From Anoxybacillus thermarum (GTDB taxonomy: Bacteria > Bacillota > Bacilli > Bacillales > Anoxybacillaceae): 64,000 bases of DNA. Positions 8,736 to 16,683 of the stretch are shown in pieces. Position 1 is the stretch's first letter. Each line of letters opens with the position of its first letter. Under the pieces are notes generated by a model. The model had not been told where the DNA came from. It saw only the letters and a list, made by a program, of their open reading frames with translations, and ran no database searches. Location: positions 33,090 to 97,089 of the forward strand of contig NZ_JXTH01000003.1 in assembly GCF_000836725.1 (NCBI RefSeq). Reading direction: 5' to 3'. The position numbers and the translations under genes are program-made.

Positions 8736-8752
8736 TTATACAATATGTATAA
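8736..8752. repeat. Perfect 17-base palindrome before mgsR
   Basis: TTATAC (8736-8741), AATAT, GTATAA (8747-8752), 27 bases before the mgsR start. It contains -10-like sequences on both strands, so it could be promoter or operator. No clear sigma-B promoter is visible, although mgsR is sigma-B-controlled in B. subtilis. Confidence 0.4.
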
Positions 8753-8779
8753 CATGAGTGGAGAGAGGAGTGTGTTGTC

Positions 8780-9151
8780 ATGCTGACTGTATATATGCAC
8801 CCGAGTTGTACATCGTGTCGAAAGACAAAAAAGTGGTTATGCGCCAACAATATTGAATTTCGTGAGCGTCATTTGTTTCGTGAAACACCGACCCATGAAG
8901 AATTGTTGCACTTATTGTCATTAACGACGGAAGGAATCGATGAAATTTTGGCAACGCGTAGCCAATCATTTAAGCAACTTGTTGAAAATGTTGAAGAGTG
9001 GCCGTTATCGAAAGTCATTGAGCTGCTTGTGAAAGAACCTCGTCTCCTTCGTCGTCCAATCATCACAGATGGCAAACGGCTCGTTGTTGGCTATAACCCT
9101 TCAGCGTTAAAAAACATAGCAAAAAAATATCGTCGCGTATGTGTTTCATGA
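8780..9151 (+). CDS. mgsR: Spx/ArsC-family stress regulator MgsR
   Basis: A 123-residue thioredoxin-fold protein. Known: in B. subtilis MgsR (YqgZ) binds RNA polymerase and switches on part of the general stress regulon; activity depends on a CXXC redox switch. Seen: Cys10-Thr-Ser-Cys13, the block RHLFRETPT, TEGIDEILATRSQ and LLRRPIITDGKRLVVGYNP, all characteristic of this paralogue rather than Spx itself. The ATG follows GAGAGGAG. It is monocistronic, with its own terminator, and is divergent from the SufR-like regulator. Confidence 0.92.
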   Translation: MLTVYMHPSCTSCRKTKKWLCANNIEFRERHLFRETPTHEELLHLLSLTTEGIDEILATRSQSFKQLVENVEEWPLSKVIELLVKEPRLLRRPIITDGKRLVVGYNPSALKNIAKKYRRVCVS

Positions 9152-9152
9152 C

Positions 9153-9186
9153 GTTCACCCGCACATGGGTGAATATTTTTTTGAAT
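9153..9186 (+). terminator. Terminator after mgsR
   Basis: TTCACCC (9154-9160) pairs with GGGTGAA (9167-9173), then a T-rich tail. Confidence 0.85.
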
Positions 9187-9200
9187 TTTTTACGAATGAA

Positions 9201-9227
9201 GAAGGAATTTGACGAAACATGTTGAAT
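9201..9227 (+). promoter_or_regulatory. Sigma-H-type promoter of the comG operon
   Basis: GAAGGAATT (9201-9209), 11-nt spacer, GTTGAAT (9221-9227): every defined position of the B. subtilis sigma-H consensus (RNAGGAWWW, N11-12, RNNGAAT) is met. A start about seven bases on gives a 23-base leader with the comGA ribosome-binding site. No AAAA-N5-TTTT ComK boxes are seen in 9152-9256. Confidence 0.7.
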
Positions 9228-9256
9228 AGTGAAGGCGAAAAAATAGAGAAAGGGGG

Positions 9257-10333
9257 ATGGCGTTGCAGGCAATTGAGCAGTTAGCTGATCGCCTAATTGA
9301 AGAAGCTTATATTCTTCAAGCTTCCGACATTCACATCGTTCCGCGCAAACAAGATGCGCTCGTGCAATTTCGCTTAGGGGGGATGCTCGTCACGAAAAAT
9401 GTGTTATCGAAACAGACGTGTGAACGTTTGCTTGCACACTTTAAATTTCTCGCTGATATGGATATTGGAGAACGTCGTCGTCCGCAAAGCGGAGCGATGG
9501 AAATGAACCTTGCCCACACGACTGTACATCTTCGGTTATCAACGTTGCCTACTATCTATGACGAAAGCTTAGTTATCCGCTTGCTTCCGTTACATTCATT
9601 TCTTCCGCTTAAACAACTCGCGCTCTTCCCTTCAATGGCAAAAAAGTTGCTCGCCTTATTAAACTATTCTCATGGGCTTATTATTTTTACAGGACCAACT
9701 GGATCCGGAAAAACGACAACGCTATACAGTTTGTTAAACGTATGTCGTCACCATTTTCAGCGAAATGTTATCACGCTAGAAGATCCGGTTGAAAGGCGAG
9801 CGGAAGATGTATTGCAAGTGCAAGTAAACGAAAAAGCTGGTATTACGTATGCAGCAGGGTTAAGAGCGATTCTCCGCCATGACCCAGATGTCATTATGGT
9901 TGGGGAAATTCGTGATGCTGAAACGGCAAGAATTGCTGTGCGTGCGGCACTCACAGGACATCTTGTGTTAACAACTATGCATACGAAAGATGCGGTTGGG
10001 GCTATTTATCGCCTTCTTGAGTTTGGTGTGCCATTTCAAGAAATGGCACAAACATTAGTCGCTGTAACAGCGCAACGTCTTGTACAATTGAAATGTCCGT
10101 TTTGTGAAGGCGAATGCTCACCTTTTTGTCGACAGTATCGACCTGTTCGACGAGCAGCTGTTTATGAACTGCTATATGGAAATGAACTGGCACGAGCGAT
10201 GCGAGCAGCGAAAGGAGAGCAAGCGACATATATGTACACTCGATTAAAAGATGTCATTAAAAAAGGAATTGCACTCGGTTTTTTACATGAAAGCACCATT
10301 GAAAGTTGGTTGTTAGATGAAGCGACGTTGTAA
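9257..10333 (+). CDS. comGA: Competence pseudopilus assembly ATPase ComGA
   Basis: Cytoplasmic PilB/GspE-type secretion ATPase that drives assembly of the competence pseudopilus. Seen: N-terminal QASDIHIVPR, Walker A GPTGSGKTT (146-154), an Asp box LEDPVE, Walker B-like HDPDVIMVGEIRD, a His box (TTMHTKD) and two Cys pairs in a late zinc-like KCPFCEGEC segment. The length of 358 is normal. The ATG follows AGAAAGGGGG. First gene of comGA-GG; it overlaps comGB by 17 bases. Confidence 0.96.
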   Translation: MALQAIEQLADRLIEEAYILQASDIHIVPRKQDALVQFRLGGMLVTKNVLSKQTCERLLAHFKFLADMDIGERRRPQSGAMEMNLAHTTVHLRLSTLPTIYDESLVIRLLPLHSFLPLKQLALFPSMAKKLLALLNYSHGLIIFTGPTGSGKTTTLYSLLNVCRHHFQRNVITLEDPVERRAEDVLQVQVNEKAGITYAAGLRAILRHDPDVIMVGEIRDAETARIAVRAALTGHLVLTTMHTKDAVGAIYRLLEFGVPFQEMAQTLVAVTAQRLVQLKCPFCEGECSPFCRQYRPVRRAAVYELLYGNELARAMRAAKGEQATYMYTRLKDVIKKGIALGFLHESTIESWLLDEATL

Positions 10334-11348
10334 TTGGTCGTTACAGGAGCAAAGTATGTTTTTCCTTCAACTTGGTAAATTACTTAGTAAAGGGTATTCG
10401 CTTGCTCAAGCGATTGAGTTTTTGCAAATTCAACAACCTCCTACAAAGCAACGCGATCTTGACGATTGTGTACACGCATTGCGATCAGGTGTGCCGATTC
10501 ATGAAGTTTTTTCTCGCATACAATTTCATTCTCATCTTTTAGCATATGTATTTTTTGCCGAGCAACATGGACAACTTGCTCACGGATTGATAGAAGCAGG
10601 GGAAATTGGACAAATGAGGGCAAAATACATCGAGCAAGTGAAGCGTATGTTGCGTTATCCGTTATTTCTTTTTAGTTTTTGTATCATGATGTTTTTCATG
10701 TTTCAGCAAGTATTGGCTCCCCAGTTTTCTCATCTTCTTTCTTCGTTTCATGCTCGTTCATCTTTTTCTACTTTCATGTTTACTGCTACAGTATGGTTTC
10801 CGCGTATACTTTCTGCTGTGCTCATGATGTTCGTTTTCCTAGGCTTGTTTTATTTGTTTTTCATTCGCTCATGGCCCATTCATAAGCAAGTAGATTTGTT
10901 TATGAAGCTCCCGCTTGTCCGTTCATGGATTGTGTCATTTCATACGCAAGTATTTTCTTTACAATTAAGCCACTTGTTAAAAGGAGGGCTGTCTATTTAT
11001 GAGGCGCTACAAATTTTTGAGCATCAATCCCACCTCCCATTACTGAAGGAAGAAGCGAAAATCATGAAACAGCAACTATGCGCAGGTGAAAAGCTAGATG
11101 AAATGATTCAGCAGCGGAAGTATTACGAAAAGGAACTGTCATTTGTCATTCGTCACGGTCAGTCAAATGGGGAATTAGTGCAAGAATTATTTCATTATAG
11201 CCAGTTTTCATTGCAAAAATTAGAAAATCGTCTAAAAAAAATCGTATATATTACTCAACCACTTTTGCTTAGCTGTATTGGCATTTTTGTCGTTTTGATG
11301 TACGTTGCTATGCTATGGCCTATTTTCCAACTGTTAAATCATATATAG
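10317..11348 (+). CDS. comGB: Competence pseudopilus membrane platform protein ComGB
   Basis: A GspF/PilC-type inner-membrane protein, 343 residues, the platform on which ComGA acts. Seen: two copies of the T2SSF fold, each with a helical cytoplasmic part, and three strong hydrophobic segments (about residues 113-135, 160-183 and 315-340). The signature LSHLLKGGLSIYEAL opens the second copy. Translation is coupled to comGA through the 17-base overlap. Confidence 0.93.
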   Translation: MKRRCNWSLQEQSMFFLQLGKLLSKGYSLAQAIEFLQIQQPPTKQRDLDDCVHALRSGVPIHEVFSRIQFHSHLLAYVFFAEQHGQLAHGLIEAGEIGQMRAKYIEQVKRMLRYPLFLFSFCIMMFFMFQQVLAPQFSHLLSSFHARSSFSTFMFTATVWFPRILSAVLMMFVFLGLFYLFFIRSWPIHKQVDLFMKLPLVRSWIVSFHTQVFSLQLSHLLKGGLSIYEALQIFEHQSHLPLLKEEAKIMKQQLCAGEKLDEMIQQRKYYEKELSFVIRHGQSNGELVQELFHYSQFSLQKLENRLKKIVYITQPLLLSCIGIFVVLMYVAMLWPIFQLLNHI

Positions 11349-11360
11349 AGGGGGATGTAT

Positions 11361-11657
11361 ATGAGAAATGAAAAAGGATTCACATTAATTGAAATGTTAA
11401 TTGTACTAATGGTCATTACCATTTTGATTTTAATTACGATCCCAAATGTGACAAAACATAACAGTATGATTAACAACAAAGGATGTTCAGCGTTTTTAAA
11501 GATGGTTCAATCCCAAGTAAAAGCATATGAAATGGAGCACGGAACGATTCCGACGGTGCAACAGTTATTAGATGAAAAATATATTGAAAGCAACCGTTGC
11601 ACGAACGGAAAAGAAATCGTTATTACGAGTGAAGGAGACGTTTTTGAAAGTGAATGA
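11361..11657 (+). CDS. comGC: Major competence pseudopilin ComGC
   Basis: Precursor of the main pseudopilus subunit, 98 residues. The N-terminus MRNEKG-FTLIEMLIVL is a class III signal cut after Gly6 by the prepilin peptidase ComC; a hydrophobic assembly helix follows. Two Cys residues (in KGCSAF and NRCTNG) can form the disulfide known in ComGC. Of two adjacent ATGs the second (11361) has proper spacing from the GAGGGGG site. The stop overlaps the comGD start region. Confidence 0.94.
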   Translation: MRNEKGFTLIEMLIVLMVITILILITIPNVTKHNSMINNKGCSAFLKMVQSQVKAYEMEHGTIPTVQQLLDEKYIESNRCTNGKEIVITSEGDVFESE

Positions 11658-12087
11658 ACGAGGGTTTACGTTGATCGAAATGTTAATTGTTCTTTTTGTT
11701 GTCACAACCATCATGTCGTTTACCGTTCCCCCCCTTCAGCACGTGTTAGCTGAGCGACAGTTGCAATATTTTTTAGAACAGTTTAGGAATGATATGTTAT
11801 ATGCACAACAATATGCAATGAGCCGAAAAAAGACGGTAGCGATTATATTTTATTTCGACACATGTCGTTATCAAGTGAAAGAAGGAGGGACATTTGGGAA
11901 GGAGCTCCTCGCTCGTTTCTTCCCTTCCCCTTTTCAATTTCAAATGGCTACGTTATCTCCGCCACTTTATTATTATCCGAACGGCAATGTGAATAAAGCA
12001 GGGACGCTTCTTGTTGCATACGGACATAAAAAATATAAAATCGTTTTTCAATTAGGGAAAGGGAGATTGTATGCACAAAAATTGTAA
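11644..12087 (+). CDS. comGD: Minor pseudopilin ComGD
   Basis: Minor pseudopilin, about 147 residues, with prepilin motif NERG-FTLIEMLIVLFVV. The frame is open upstream to an ATG at 11572 inside comGC, but AAGGAG (11632-11637) sits six bases before a TTG at 11644, giving the short pre-sequence typical of the family. A GTG at 11650 is an alternative. The start lies within the end of comGC, so the two are coupled. Confidence 0.88.
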   Translation: MKVNERGFTLIEMLIVLFVVTTIMSFTVPPLQHVLAERQLQYFLEQFRNDMLYAQQYAMSRKKTVAIIFYFDTCRYQVKEGGTFGKELLARFFPSPFQFQMATLSPPLYYYPNGNVNKAGTLLVAYGHKKYKIVFQLGKGRLYAQKL

Positions 12088-12379
12088 CGGTTTCACGTTT
12101 GTTGAACTGCTCGTTTCGCTTAGTTTATGGAGCGGTTTAATCGCTATGTTACTCGCTCATTGGACAATTGTTGTTATAGAACGGGAAAACAAAAAAATAG
12201 AGGCGATTGCGAATGAAATTTTATATGAGGCAATGATGAATGAACATCGTGTAAACGAAACGGTCGTTGTTCGGGGAAAACGTACATTTTTATTATTTGT
12301 GCGATCGAATGAGCGATGCGTTCGTTGGGAAGATTGGCTAAAAAGAACAAAGGAAAGATGTGAGCCATTGTTGCAATGA
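12071..12379 (+). CDS. comGE: Minor pseudopilin ComGE
   Basis: A 102-residue minor pseudopilin with prepilin site NCNG-FTFVELLVSLSLW and a single membrane helix followed by a charged domain with two Cys residues. It overlaps comGD by 17 bases and comGF by four. Identification rests on the prepilin signature and position, since ComGE diverges quickly. Confidence 0.85.
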   Translation: MHKNCNGFTFVELLVSLSLWSGLIAMLLAHWTIVVIERENKKIEAIANEILYEAMMNEHRVNETVVVRGKRTFLLFVRSNERCVRWEDWLKRTKERCEPLLQ

Positions 12380-12810
12380 TTCGAACAGAAAAAGGCTTTA
12401 CTTTAATTGAAGTATTGATATCGCTTACCGCCTTTTTAATCATTTTATCTTTATTGACAACAGCATTTCATTTATCGTTGAACTATACAGCAAAACGCGG
12501 GAACTTTCACTATTTTGAATGGCTTGTTTTTATTCAACAAGCAAAAATGGAACTAAGGGAATCAAAAAACGTTCGGATATACGGGACAACGATTCAATTC
12601 GATAAATGGACGGGTGAGCTCGTGACGTACGAAAAGTATGGAACGATTATTCGTCGGCGTGTAAATGCCACCGGTCATGAAATTATGCTTCAATCTATTC
12701 AACATATATCGTATGAAAAAGAACAAACGGGTATTCGCATGCGAGTATTCACAGATAAGGGAGATGTATATGAAGCGTTTATCCCATCTTTCCGATCATA
12801 TGAAAAATGA
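12376..12810 (+). CDS. comGF: Minor pseudopilin ComGF
   Basis: A 144-residue minor pseudopilin: prepilin site RTEKG-FTLIEVLISLTAF, then a globular part containing the ComGF-family pattern FQLxxxGEL-like TIQFDKWTGELVTYEKYG. The start ATG overlaps the comGE stop. The 3' end overlaps comGG by 41 bases in another frame. Confidence 0.87.
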   Translation: MIRTEKGFTLIEVLISLTAFLIILSLLTTAFHLSLNYTAKRGNFHYFEWLVFIQQAKMELRESKNVRIYGTTIQFDKWTGELVTYEKYGTIIRRRVNATGHEIMLQSIQHISYEKEQTGIRMRVFTDKGDVYEAFIPSFRSYEK

Positions 12811-13186
12811 ACAAGGTGTTATTTTGCCGTTTACGGTCATGTGTGCGTTGTTTATAAGCGCTCTTTTTCTCCACGCTGTGGCATTGTATCATACAGACAT
12901 ACAGTTTTTTGAAGAAGAGAAAAAGTGGTATGAAGCAGACTATTTGATGAAGCAAACGCTCATTCATGTGAAACAAACGCTTGCCAATGCACCGGAAAAC
13001 GTGCCATCATTAAGCCAAACGATTTCATTTCCTCGCGGACGTGCAACGTATAGCGCAGCAAAAAACGGAGCGGATGTTTGGGTTGTCAATGTATCATGTG
13101 TAACGAATGCTCAATTTCGCTATGACGTTCAGTTTCAATTTCATGTATTAACAAACGACATTTCGGGGTGGAAAGAACTATACTAG
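12770..13186 (+). CDS. comGG: Minor pseudopilin ComGG
   Basis: A 138-residue protein with a hydrophobic segment (about 20-40) preceded by NEQG-VILPFTVM, the degenerate prepilin site of ComGG (no Phe at +1). The open frame reaches back to 12665, but AAGGGA (12757-12762) and the ATG at 12770 give the right N-terminus. Last pseudopilin gene; aroK follows after 13 bases. Confidence 0.82.
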   Translation: MKRLSHLSDHMKNEQGVILPFTVMCALFISALFLHAVALYHTDIQFFEEEKKWYEADYLMKQTLIHVKQTLANAPENVPSLSQTISFPRGRATYSAAKNGADVWVVNVSCVTNAQFRYDVQFQFHVLTNDISGWKELY

Positions 13187-13199
13187 AAAGGGAGAGAAT

Positions 13200-13706
13200 A
13201 TGAGGGCGATTTACTTAACAGGGTTTATGGGGGCAGGAAAGACGACGATTGGAAGAAGATTAGGGGAAGTATTACAGTTACCTGTGATAGACACGGATGC
13301 GTATATTGAACAACAAGTTGGAAAAACGATTACAAAGATTTTTGCGGAAGAAGGGGAAGAGGCATTTCGAACGTACGAGCGTGAAACATTAAAAGAGCTT
13401 CCAACAGAACATGTCATTATTACAACAGGTGGCGGGATTGTCATTCAAGAAGAAAATCGTCAATTTATGCGCGAGCATGGAATCGTCATTTATTTACATT
13501 GTGAGTTACATGAATTGTTTCGTCGTTTAGCTGATGATACGACCCGACCGCTACTGATGGAAAATAAACAAAAACAAATAAAACAGCTATTTGAACAAAG
13601 ACTTCCGTGGTATCGTGAAGCCCATATGACGATCGATACAACAAATCGTACGATTGATGACATCGTAGAAAACATCGTATCTTTGCTTAAATCACCTCGT
13701 TTTTGA
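13200..13706 (+). CDS. aroK: Shikimate kinase
   Basis: Phosphorylates shikimate to shikimate-3-phosphate in aromatic amino-acid synthesis. Seen: Walker A GFMGAGKTT (8-16), DTD for substrate and Mg (31-33), FRTYE, the substrate-binding GGG (about 78-80) and the lid with DDTTRPLL. Length 168 is normal. The ribosome-binding site GAAAGGGAGAG is only 13 bases behind comGG, so it is probably co-transcribed with competence genes, an arrangement shared with Geobacillus but not B. subtilis. Confidence 0.95.
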   Translation: MRAIYLTGFMGAGKTTIGRRLGEVLQLPVIDTDAYIEQQVGKTITKIFAEEGEEAFRTYERETLKELPTEHVIITTGGGIVIQEENRQFMREHGIVIYLHCELHELFRRLADDTTRPLLMENKQKQIKQLFEQRLPWYREAHMTIDTTNRTIDDIVENIVSLLKSPRF

Positions 13707-13732
13707 CGATACTAGCATCGAGGTGATGAACG

Positions 13733-13921
13733 ATGGCAGGAAACGACTATGTTAAATTTATGACCGAACAAGTTGTGAAATATTTAGATCAACCAAAAGA
13801 TGAACGGAAAAGACAAAAACAAGAGAAGAAACAGTTAAAAAAACAGCAAAAGCAGCCCTTTTTATATCGTTGGTTCGGTGTTATTCCGTATGCCATTATG
13901 CTTTTATTTAAGCGAAAATAA
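13733..13921 (+). CDS. yqzE: YqzE family small protein
   Basis: A 62-residue protein: conserved N-terminus NDYVKFMTEQVVKY, a very basic middle (KQEKKQLKKQQKQ) and a hydrophobic C-terminal anchor. It matches the YqzE family found after comG in bacilli; function unknown. The ATG follows GAGGTGATG. A strong bidirectional terminator overlaps its stop codon. Confidence 0.88.
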   Translation: MAGNDYVKFMTEQVVKYLDQPKDERKRQKQEKKQLKKQQKQPFLYRWFGVIPYAIMLLFKRK

Positions 13922-13945
13922 GGCTAATACTAGCCTTATTTCGCT
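13911..13945. terminator. Long bidirectional terminator between yqzE and yqhG
   Basis: ATAAGGCTA pairs with TAGCCTTAT around an ATAC loop, and the stem continues through AGCGAAA / TTTCGCT. It reads into the coding ends of both converging genes. Confidence 0.88.
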
Positions 13946-14706
13946 TGCAAATAAAATAACCCACCGTTAATAACTGAAATGTGAATTCTCGGTTCATATC
14001 TTTGTCGCAACGCTTCCTTTTCATTTTCATATTCTTCTTGTTTCCCCTCGACACCTTCATAAAAATGTTGCAGTAACGCTAAGTCTTCTTCCCAACGTGC
14101 GCGCGCTTCATCTGCCCACTCATGCGTTTCAGAGACGATGAGACGTTCAACAAACGCTTCAAGACGTGCAAGTCCACTCATTGGCTTAATAAGTGGAGAA
14201 ATGGTAAAGCAATAATCTGGCACAGTGACGCCCCATTGTTTTTCTTTTAATACGTCGTAAAATGACTCGATGATTGTTCCGCTAATGAGATGAATACCTA
14301 ATGATAATAAACGATCTTGTTTCCGATCGCATTCATATGAAAGCAATATGTTTGTATGAAGCCACGGATGAAGAGCGACAGATCGTTCGAATACTTGTTC
14401 ATAGAGCCGAACGAACCGCCCGTTCATTTTAGCAATCGAAAAAATTTGATGAAGGCGTGGAGAACCAAAATGAATATACTCTCCCTTCTCGTGAATGGAT
14501 CGTTTCGTGATGAGCGATAGTTGCAATGGTTCACCTACAGCACCGATGCGCTCAACATAATGCCAATAAAACGGGCGATTCATTAATTGTTTATCCATTT
14601 CGGCCGTGAGCTGAACACGTATATGTCCATTGCTACGTTCGAGAATTGGGCAATGTGTAGCGATAAAAAAGCGTTCAAGAAAAGATTGGATGTCATCTTG
14701 CTGCAT
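13936..14706 (-). CDS. yqhG: YqhG family protein
   Basis: A 256-residue cytoplasmic protein of the YqhG family, function unknown. Seen: no membrane segment; an N-terminal block (FLERFFIATHCPILE), a conserved core with GSPRLHQIF, and an acidic C-terminal helix. It overlaps the preceding yqhH by 14 bases, so the two are co-translated; pairing with a SNF2 helicase is constant in bacilli and suggests a shared job, but I cannot say what. Confidence 0.88.
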   Translation of the reverse strand: MQQDDIQSFLERFFIATHCPILERSNGHIRVQLTAEMDKQLMNRPFYWHYVERIGAVGEPLQLSLITKRSIHEKGEYIHFGSPRLHQIFSIAKMNGRFVRLYEQVFERSVALHPWLHTNILLSYECDRKQDRLLSLGIHLISGTIIESFYDVLKEKQWGVTVPDYCFTISPLIKPMSGLARLEAFVERLIVSETHEWADEARARWEEDLALLQHFYEGVEGKQEEYENEKEALRQRYEPRIHISVINGGLFYLQAK

Positions 14707-16336
14707 GTGTTCGTTCCTCCGTATTTGCTAAAATTTCTACAAAATTTTGCATTTTAATTTTCAGTTCTCCTTCGCTTTTCGACTGAGCAATCATGCGCTC
14801 CAAATGGTTCGAAAACGTTGGAGATTGTAGCTTCATTAAAATGTCATCTAATTCACCGACGACCCGTTCAAATAAACGAATTTTTTCGTACAGTAATGCA
14901 AATACATGTTCTTCGACCGTGTTGCGCACAACAAAATTATAAATGTGTACATCTTTTGTTTGTCCAAGACGATGAACACGTCCGATTCGTTGTTCTAGAC
15001 GCATCGGATTCCAAGGCAAATCGTAGTTAATCACATGGTTACAAAACTGCAGGTTAATTCCTTCTCCTCCTGCTTCTGTTGCGATAAGTACTTGGGCGCG
15101 ATGTTGAAACAGCTCTTTCATCCAATCTTTTTTACTTCGTTTAAATCCGCCACGAAACGGTACAGAAGAAATGCCGTGTTGTTTAAAAAACCATTGTAAA
15201 TACAATTGGGTCGCTCGGTATTCTGTAAATACAATCACTTTATCGTTTATTGTTTGAATAAGTTCCAGCGCTTTTTTTGCTTTCGTATGTTCGGTGATCT
15301 CATTCATTTTTTGTAACAATGCACCAATGGTCGTTTCGATGCCCGGATGTCGCTCCATCATGCTTTTTAACGTGCAAAAAAGAGCTTCTTTACTACTACA
15401 TATTTCACGCAATAGCGTAATGTGTGATAACGCTGTATCGGAAAAATGGGGCTTTGATTGTCGGATCGTCTCATATACGTTTCGTTCTGCTTCCGAAAAA
15501 TCAATAAATATCGTTTCGACGTGCCGCTTCGTCCATTCAATTCCTGTATCGTGGCGACGATGTCGAATCATTACTTTTCGAATGAGTTCTTTTAAATGGG
15601 CATCATCATGTAATGTGCGTAGCCTTCCGTACCTTTTTTGAAATTGTTCGGCATTCCCTAAATGCCCAGGTTTCAGCAGGGAAACGAGATGAAAAATTTC
15701 TTCCACGCGGTTTTGAATCGGTGTCGCCGTCAACAGTAAGCAAAACTTCTTTTTTAATCCTTGAACAAATTCATAGTTTTTCGTTTTATTGTTTTTCAAT
15801 TTATGTGCTTCGTCAATAATGACAATATCATATGTTTGTTCATAAATGATATCCCGATGCGGTTGTTTTTTCGCTGTATCGATTGATGAAACGACAACGT
15901 CACATTGTTCCCATACGTAGCTTTTCCTTTGAGCAACGGCAGGAATAAAAAATTTTTCATTTAATTCTTGCACCCATTGCGAAACGAGAGAAGCAGGAAC
16001 GAGAATAAGCGCCTTTTTCACAAGTCCACGAATCATATATTCTTTTAAAATTAATCCTGCTTCAATCGTTTTTCCGAGCCCGACTTCATCCGCTAAAATG
16101 GCTTTTCCGTTCATTTGCTCGACAACTTGACGTGCAACATCGTATTGATGAGGTAAAATCGTTATATGTGGCAAATGTTTTGGCGCTTGTAGTCCATCAA
16201 ACTGAGGAATAGTTAACGCTTTGGCTGATTCAAGCGCCAATTCGTACAATTCCCAGTTTGACCACGGACCGTCACGTTCGATACGCGTCATAAATTCGTC
16301 CTTCCAACTTTTCTCCCAATGTACTGTGACGTTCAT
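14693..16336 (-). CDS. yqhH: SNF2-family DEAD/DEAH helicase-like ATPase (YqhH)
   Basis: A 547-residue SWI2/SNF2 ATPase related to HepA/RapA. Seen: the Q/P-loop region LPHQYDVARQV with DEVGLGKTIEAG (Walker A), DEAH box (IIDEAHKLKN), motif III LTATPIQN, and helicase-C motifs ATEAGGEGINLQ and NPMRLEQRIGRVHRLGQ. Known: such enzymes move along double-stranded DNA or act on RNA polymerase. The start is an ATG with weak visible ribosome-binding sequence. A 19-base palindrome lies just upstream. Confidence 0.92.
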   Translation of the reverse strand: MNVTVHWEKSWKDEFMTRIERDGPWSNWELYELALESAKALTIPQFDGLQAPKHLPHITILPHQYDVARQVVEQMNGKAILADEVGLGKTIEAGLILKEYMIRGLVKKALILVPASLVSQWVQELNEKFFIPAVAQRKSYVWEQCDVVVSSIDTAKKQPHRDIIYEQTYDIVIIDEAHKLKNNKTKNYEFVQGLKKKFCLLLTATPIQNRVEEIFHLVSLLKPGHLGNAEQFQKRYGRLRTLHDDAHLKELIRKVMIRHRRHDTGIEWTKRHVETIFIDFSEAERNVYETIRQSKPHFSDTALSHITLLREICSSKEALFCTLKSMMERHPGIETTIGALLQKMNEITEHTKAKKALELIQTINDKVIVFTEYRATQLYLQWFFKQHGISSVPFRGGFKRSKKDWMKELFQHRAQVLIATEAGGEGINLQFCNHVINYDLPWNPMRLEQRIGRVHRLGQTKDVHIYNFVVRNTVEEHVFALLYEKIRLFERVVGELDDILMKLQSPTFSNHLERMIAQSKSEGELKIKMQNFVEILANTEERTHAAR

Positions 16337-16359
16337 AAGTATCCCTCATTTTCCGAACA

Positions 16360-16378
16360 TTTTTGTTTGAAACAAAAA
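16360..16378. repeat. Perfect inverted repeat upstream of yqhH
   Basis: TTTTTGTTT (16360-16368), G, AAACAAAAA (16370-16378), 24 bases before the yqhH start. It could be an operator or part of an A/T-rich promoter; no regulator is obvious. Confidence 0.4.
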
Positions 16379-16462
16379 GAATTTACGTATTTTATTTATA
16401 AAAAGATGTTGCGACAAACGAGAAGTTATAAGATAATAAAAAACGTAAGAAAGTTTATAAAA

Positions 16463-16497
16463 TTGTTTCATTATGTGCCTACATGTAGTGTGGCACA
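16463..16497 (+). promoter_or_regulatory. Candidate gcv promoter with overlapping inverted repeat
   Basis: TTGTTT (16463-16468), 17-nt spacer, TAGTGT (16486-16491), placing the start just before the riboswitch. TGTGCC (16474-16479) and GGCACA (16492-16497) flank a TACATGTA core, forming a 24-base repeat over the spacer and -10. An alternative upstream promoter is TTGCGA / GATAAT near 16410-16440. Confidence 0.35.
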
Positions 16498-16520
16498 AGA
16501 GCGACAATTGTATACGGGCG

Positions 16521-16683
16521 GATGAGAACAGGGGGAGAGACTACGGAATGTAGCGCCGAAGGAGCAAGTGGCAACGCGAATCTCTCAGGCAAAAGAACTC
16601 CTGTTTGACGCAGCTCTGGAGAGCGTTCACGAACGTGAACCACCCACGAGGACACCTATTACAGGGAAACTTTCAGGTGAAAG
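16521..16683 (+). ncRNA. Tandem glycine riboswitch
   Basis: Two glycine aptamers in series. The first (about 16521-16606) has the GGGGGAGAGACTAC opening, the GCGCCGAAGGAGCAA core and the CTCTCAGGCAAAAGAACTCC closing helix. The second (about 16607-16683) has CTCTGGAGAGC, CCACCCACGAGGACACC, then TTTCAGGTGAAAGGACAG. Known: cooperative glycine binding turns on the gcv operon in bacilli by preventing a downstream terminator, which is present here. Confidence 0.95.

Noticed and set aside
9152..9256. ComK boxes (AAAA-N5-TTTT pairs) before comGA
   Set aside because: T-runs are present but no correctly spaced AAAA-N5-TTTT pair; the T-runs belong to the mgsR terminator.
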